Source: Aquanectria penicillioides (Eukaryota; Ascomycota; Sordariomycetes; Hypocreales; Nectriaceae). Taken from it: a DNA stretch of 64,000 nucleotides. The stretch spans positions 6,820,001 to 6,884,000 of the forward strand of contig PYIU01000003.1 of assembly GCA_003415625.1 (NCBI GenBank), in the 5' to 3' direction. The notes beneath the pieces were generated by a model. It did no database searches, had not been told where the DNA came from, and worked only from the letters and a program-made list of their open reading frames with translations. Position numbers and translations under genes: made by a program. Position 1 is the stretch's first letter. Every line of letters begins with the position of its first letter. Below are positions 60,463 through 64,000 of the stretch, piece by piece.

Positions 60463-61671
60463 TTAAAGATGCTTCTCGTTCACCAGAACATATCGGTATC
60501 GCGCCTTGCCTGCTTCCATATCGACAATGGCCTGGTTTGCCTCCTTTAGCGGCCGCTTCTCCACCCAAGGCTTGACGTTCTTCTCCACTGCAAGCTCCAA
60601 CATTTCCCGGATCTCAGCCGGTGAGCCAATGGCACTTCCGCCGACCTTGATGCCGCTAGCGATGAGAGAGAAGGCGTTGATGGGGGGCAGGTTTCCACCG
60701 TCAGGAGCACTATTGTTTGGGTTAGTCGTCTGGGTCAAGTTTGGAATGAAATTTGGCCGAATATGGCAAACTTACCCGACTTGAATGAAGCTTCCATCAA
60801 CCTTCAACAGCTGGAGATACTGTGTCAATGGCATCTTGGCGCTTGAAATAGTGGAAATAATCAGGTCAATGGATCGGACGTGCTTCTTCTCCCAGTCCAT
60901 CTCATCTTCAGTTGCAATGTACTCATCGGCTCCCAAAGCAAGAACGTCATCCTTCTTTGACAGCTTTCGAGAAATTCCGACAACCTTGTCTGCGCCAAGG
61001 GCCTTGGCAAACAGCACAGCAAAGTGGCCCAGTCCTCCAACTCCAACAACGCCGACAGTCTTGCCGGGCCCGCAGCCGTTGCGCTTCAGAGGAGAGTACA
61101 CTGTGACACCACCACACAGCATAGGCGCGGCATCTTCGGATGCCAAACTGTCGGGGATTTTAACCACGAAGTGGCTGTTTGTTCGGTTGTAGTCGGAGTA
61201 GCCGCCATACGATTTCCCTTCACCATTGGGGTAGATAGATCCGTAAGTGTTGACATTGCCTCGCGGGCAGTGGTTCTCCCGGCCAGCTGAGCACTCTGCG
61301 CAGTCGGGCTGGAGACAGCTTCGAGCCTGGGCGCCAACACCAACGCGGTCGCCAACCTTGATATTCTTCACGTTGCTACCAACACGGACGGCCTTGCCAA
61401 CAATTTCATGGCCAACACAGCAAGCTGGATTTTGATAGGTCAGTAAGTCGGTTACAATAGGTTGCGGGGGTTGAGACTCACGATACGGGGTTTCGCCCCA
61501 ACCAGAGCGAAGCATGTGGAGATCCGAGCCGCAAATACCGCAGTGAGTGACCTGAATGTCAACATCATCCTCTTGCCACTTCTTAGGCTCAAAGGGGCCC
61601 CATTCCATCTTGCCCTTGATACTCTCAGGGGTTCGGCCCAGCCATCCCTCGAAGACGTAGTCGGTAGCCAT
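60463..61671 (-). CDS. zinc, NADP-dependent alcohol dehydrogenase, Adh6/cinnamyl type
   Basis: Exons 61671..61482, 61424..60776 and 60709..60463 give 361 residues, the usual family length. Donors GTGAGT and GTAAGT, acceptors CAG and TAG, phase kept. Medium-chain dehydrogenase that reduces aldehydes to alcohols, or the reverse, in the cytosol. Catalytic zinc ligands: C44-x2-C47 region ('THCGICGSDLH') and 'GHE' at about 68-70. Structural zinc: four Cys in 'CLQPDCAECSAGRENHC'. Rossmann motif 'GVVGVGGLGHFAV' is followed by 'VGISRKLSKK', where Ser-Arg-Lys in place of an acidic residue indicates NADP(H) over NAD(H). This fits yeast Adh6/Adh7. Its substrate is not predictable from sequence. The gene diverges from a bZIP gene. 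ATG 61671 is the first in frame and gives the normal N-terminus. Confidence 0.95.
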
Positions 61672-61821
61672 CGTTTTGATGTTTTGGGTTTTTTGGGGTT
61701 TTTTTTTTCACTTTGGATTGATTCAGAAAAGAGGGCCAAATGGATTGTGTGCTCTGTTGTTTGTTGGGTATAAGAGATGAGTGGTGAAGCGATGAGATTA
61801 CGTTCGAGGCTTCTCGAGTAG

Positions 61822-61829
61822 CATATATA
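61822..61829 (-). promoter_or_regulatory. TATA-like element of the alcohol dehydrogenase gene
   Basis: Reads CTATATAT on the minus strand, about 150 bases upstream of the dehydrogenase ATG, a normal place for a fungal TATA box. Confidence 0.4.
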
Positions 61830-62273
61830 GTTTAGGAGCGCCTGCTGCTGAATCAAGTTCGCACTTAAGCCGCCGGATTTAAGATGCGACATTGTTCATT
61901 TACAACTCTAGGACTCAAACATTTTTCTCATGACGCCAACGAGCTTGTGCTCGGAGATACCCCAAATGCCGCTGTCGCGTCATGCTAGCATCGAAACCAC
62001 GATGCTTTTGGCCAGGAACCGTAAGTGTTCAAAGCTTAACTGCAAATGCAGCCATCTTACTCGACAGCGGCGCCCCACCTCGAACAGTAGCGCATCAGCA
62101 GGCGGCATTAGCGGCAGCCAAGAAAGGCGGACAACGTCACGATAAGATGTCCCGAACGGCTCGATTACATGTTGTGACGTTGATCTTGGCACCGACAGCT
62201 CGGTATTAAGCGTCGCGGAGTCCTCGGCAGCCCATGTCTATGATCCGACACAGGCACCGGTAAGCAGGCTGCA

Positions 62274-62279
62274 TATAAA
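62274..62279 (+). promoter_or_regulatory. TATA-like element of the bZIP gene
   Basis: TATAAA within GCATATAAATG, about 94 bases upstream of the bZIP start. Confidence 0.4.
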
Positions 62280-62367
62280 TGTGGGGAGCGTCAAATCAGA
62301 CGAAACCTCCCGCTAACCACCAATTTCTTCAACTCTGCACACAATCCTCCTCCGCATAGTGCTCAAC

Positions 62368-63333
62368 ATGGACGACCGGGACCAGCCAATGGAGAAATTG
62401 GAGAAGCGCCTAGCTCTGAGCGAACTCAAGCTAGAGCAGATGCCGCAGCTATCGGAGCTGCGCAACCCCGACGATGACTGGACGGGCAAGACGAAAGCGG
62501 AAGACAGGAGAAGGCGCCAGAACCGCCTTAACCAGAGGACATATCGTACGTCTTTCTATGATGTTGCATAAATTTGCCGATATAGTTCGCTGACAAATTG
62601 TCATGTCATTTCAGGCAGGCGGAGGAAGCTTCAACGAGGAGGCTTCCCCGCGCCCTCCGTCAGTGCGATTGCTGGTCCAGTAGAGTTGACGTCACAGCGA
62701 CTGATTACTCACGAAGGCATGCAGATGCTGAACTGTCCGGAGCACTATGCGGCGATGCATGCCTTTATGGACCAAGTCTACATTGACTATAGCCTCAGAG
62801 CCATGCGGCCAGCGACGCTGCCGGCGTTGATTCGGCTAAATGTTCTGGATGCCTTGGGGCGCAATGCGGCTGCATTAGGGTTCCAGATCGAAGGGCTATG
62901 CATGGACGAAGCTATCTCGCCATTCAATAGGCTGGGTCCTTGGCTTCCAGGCCAAACAAACCCCATGGCGGAGCCTTGTTCCGAGAATCTCTATCCAACC
63001 GCAAAACAGCTTGCAGTACGGCACCACCCGTGGTATGATCTCTTTCCCTTTCCCCGCATGCGGGACAACATGATTAGCGGCTTCGTGGCCGGGGTTTTCG
63101 ACGACGACGAGCTATGCTATGACCTCATTCACATTGGGGCCGGCCATGACATACAAGGCGACAAGCCAACCTTTATCGTGTGGGGAGAATCATGGGACGC
63201 CCGCGCCTGGGAGGTGAATGTCGCGTTTCTGAAGAAGTGGGGCTGGTTGATTCGAGGATGTAATGAGTTAATCGAGTCAACGAATTACTGGCGGCAAAGG
63301 AGAGGTGAGAAGGAACTAAACGTTAGTCTATGA
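62368..63333 (+). CDS. bZIP transcription factor with DUF3425 domain
   Basis: Exons 62368..62545 and 62615..63333 (donor GTACGT, acceptor TTTCAG, phase kept) give 298 residues. The basic region is split by the intron, as is common: 'KAEDRRRRQNRLNQRTYR' then 'RRRKLQRG', the fungal Yap-like 'NR.NQR.YR.R' signature. The leucine zipper after it is short or absent, which is usual in the DUF3425 group. The C-terminal about 200 residues match DUF3425 in layout: 'YAAMHAFMDQVYIDYSLRAM', 'LPALIRLNVLDAL', 'HHPWYDLFPFPRMRDNMI', 'FIVWGESWDARAWEVNVAFLKKWGWLIRGC'. Such proteins are nuclear and mostly unstudied; some neighbour the genes they regulate. The ATG at 62368 opens a Glu/Lys-rich N-terminus and is downstream of a TATA-like element. 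It faces away from the alcohol dehydrogenase. Confidence 0.92.
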
Positions 63334-64000
63334 AGGAGAACTTGCTACGTTAGTTACTAATCAATGAGATATATCAAGACCTATTGTTTGCGATTGGTCA
63401 GCATATACTGTGCTTGTCAAACACTCAACACTGTCCGCCAAATAATTGGCCATTTTTGAGTCAGGTTCCCAACCCACTTTAGCTCCCACCGAACATAACT
63501 ATCAAGCCCGTCCAGTTCACCATGATCAGTTGGAAACGCTACACCTGACGTCCACCGTCCCGAGGCTCACCGTTTGATAAACGACCTGCCTAAGCATGCA
63601 TAACAACTTCCATCCACTCAAAGAGTTTCTCACAACTAATAAGCGACACCCCAATGGTTAAGGGCAGCGACGGCACTATGCCTAATCCACACACCGAAGA
63701 CTCGGCCGGGCCTCATCACCCATCCTTCCGGCATCATGACGGCTCCAACCCACCCAGTGGCTCCTTCGGGACATTCGACATGGAACATGGATGATAACAC
63801 CGAGCCGGTGAAAAAAGTTTTTCTTTTCTTTTTTATTCCCTTCTGTACGCAGTATATGTGCTACCAGTACAGGTTTTTTTCACCTTCGGCCCGTCCCGAC
63901 CTCAGTCACTCGACTATTCCCGAAGGAAGGCGCCCCAGTGACCCGCATTCGGGCACCGAATCCGTGGGGGAGGATTCGACTCGGAAGACGGAGGTTTGCG
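63334..64000. other. 3' flank of the bZIP gene and window end
   Basis: No gene seen. A C/A-rich region from 63,480 on and a TTTTC tract at about 63815-63840 could be the upstream part of a gene beyond the window. Confidence 0.4.

Larger units (their letters stand above)
61672..62367. other. divergent promoter between alcohol dehydrogenase and bZIP gene
   Basis: 696 bases between start codons. No gene. A T/G-rich leader lies next to the dehydrogenase start. TATA-like elements on both sides are listed separately. Confidence 0.55.

Overview
The window looks like nuclear DNA of a filamentous ascomycete, most likely a Sordariomycete and perhaps Hypocreales. Genes have short GT..AG introns of about 50-100 bp, with one of about 550 bp. 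The proteins are typical of these fungi: NIMA kinase with its own insert, a DUF3425 bZIP protein, an Est1-type DNA/RNA-binding protein, a GRDP-like protein and an MtfA-like C2H2 factor. Pyrimidine-rich leaders, microsatellites and AGGTA/ACCT repeats are common. I saw no bacterial operon, CRISPR array, rRNA, convincing tRNA or intact transposon.

Layout. (1) 0.3-2.7 kb: three-exon Est1-domain gene, plus strand. (2) 2.7-11.5 kb: no recognisable gene. (3) 11.5-13.4 kb: GRDP-like gene, plus. (4) 13.4-24.4 kb: gene-poor. (5) 24.4-25.4 kb: C2H2 zinc-finger regulator, plus, with a suspected frame break at its start. (6) 25.4-44.9 kb: about 19.5 kb with no gene I can support, not generally AT-rich, full of simple repeats, with a more AT-rich island at about 34.5-37.5 kb. 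(7) 44.9-45.5 kb: small coiled-coil protein resembling BLOC-1 subunit CNL1, with a His/Ser tail. (8) 48.5-63.3 kb: the gene-dense part, holding an uncharacterised minus-strand gene with an in-frame stop, nimA (minus), an ankyrin/double-BTB gene (plus, two apparent frameshifts), choline/ethanolamine kinase (minus), a zinc NADP-dependent alcohol dehydrogenase (minus) and a divergent bZIP-DUF3425 gene (plus).

The genes do not form one pathway. Pairs worth noting are nimA and the ankyrin/BTB gene, which share an 816-bp divergent promoter with CCAAT, CRE-like and clustered GATA sites, and the alcohol dehydrogenase and bZIP gene, which share a 696-bp divergent promoter with a TATA-like element on each side.

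The main caution is sequence quality. Three breaks in two otherwise good genes each look like one missing base. This favours assembly indels over real pseudogenes, although true mutation cannot be excluded. I found no clearly new biological system. The most unusual features are the two long GC-normal gene deserts around a developmental-type regulator and the His-rich tail of the CNL1-like protein.
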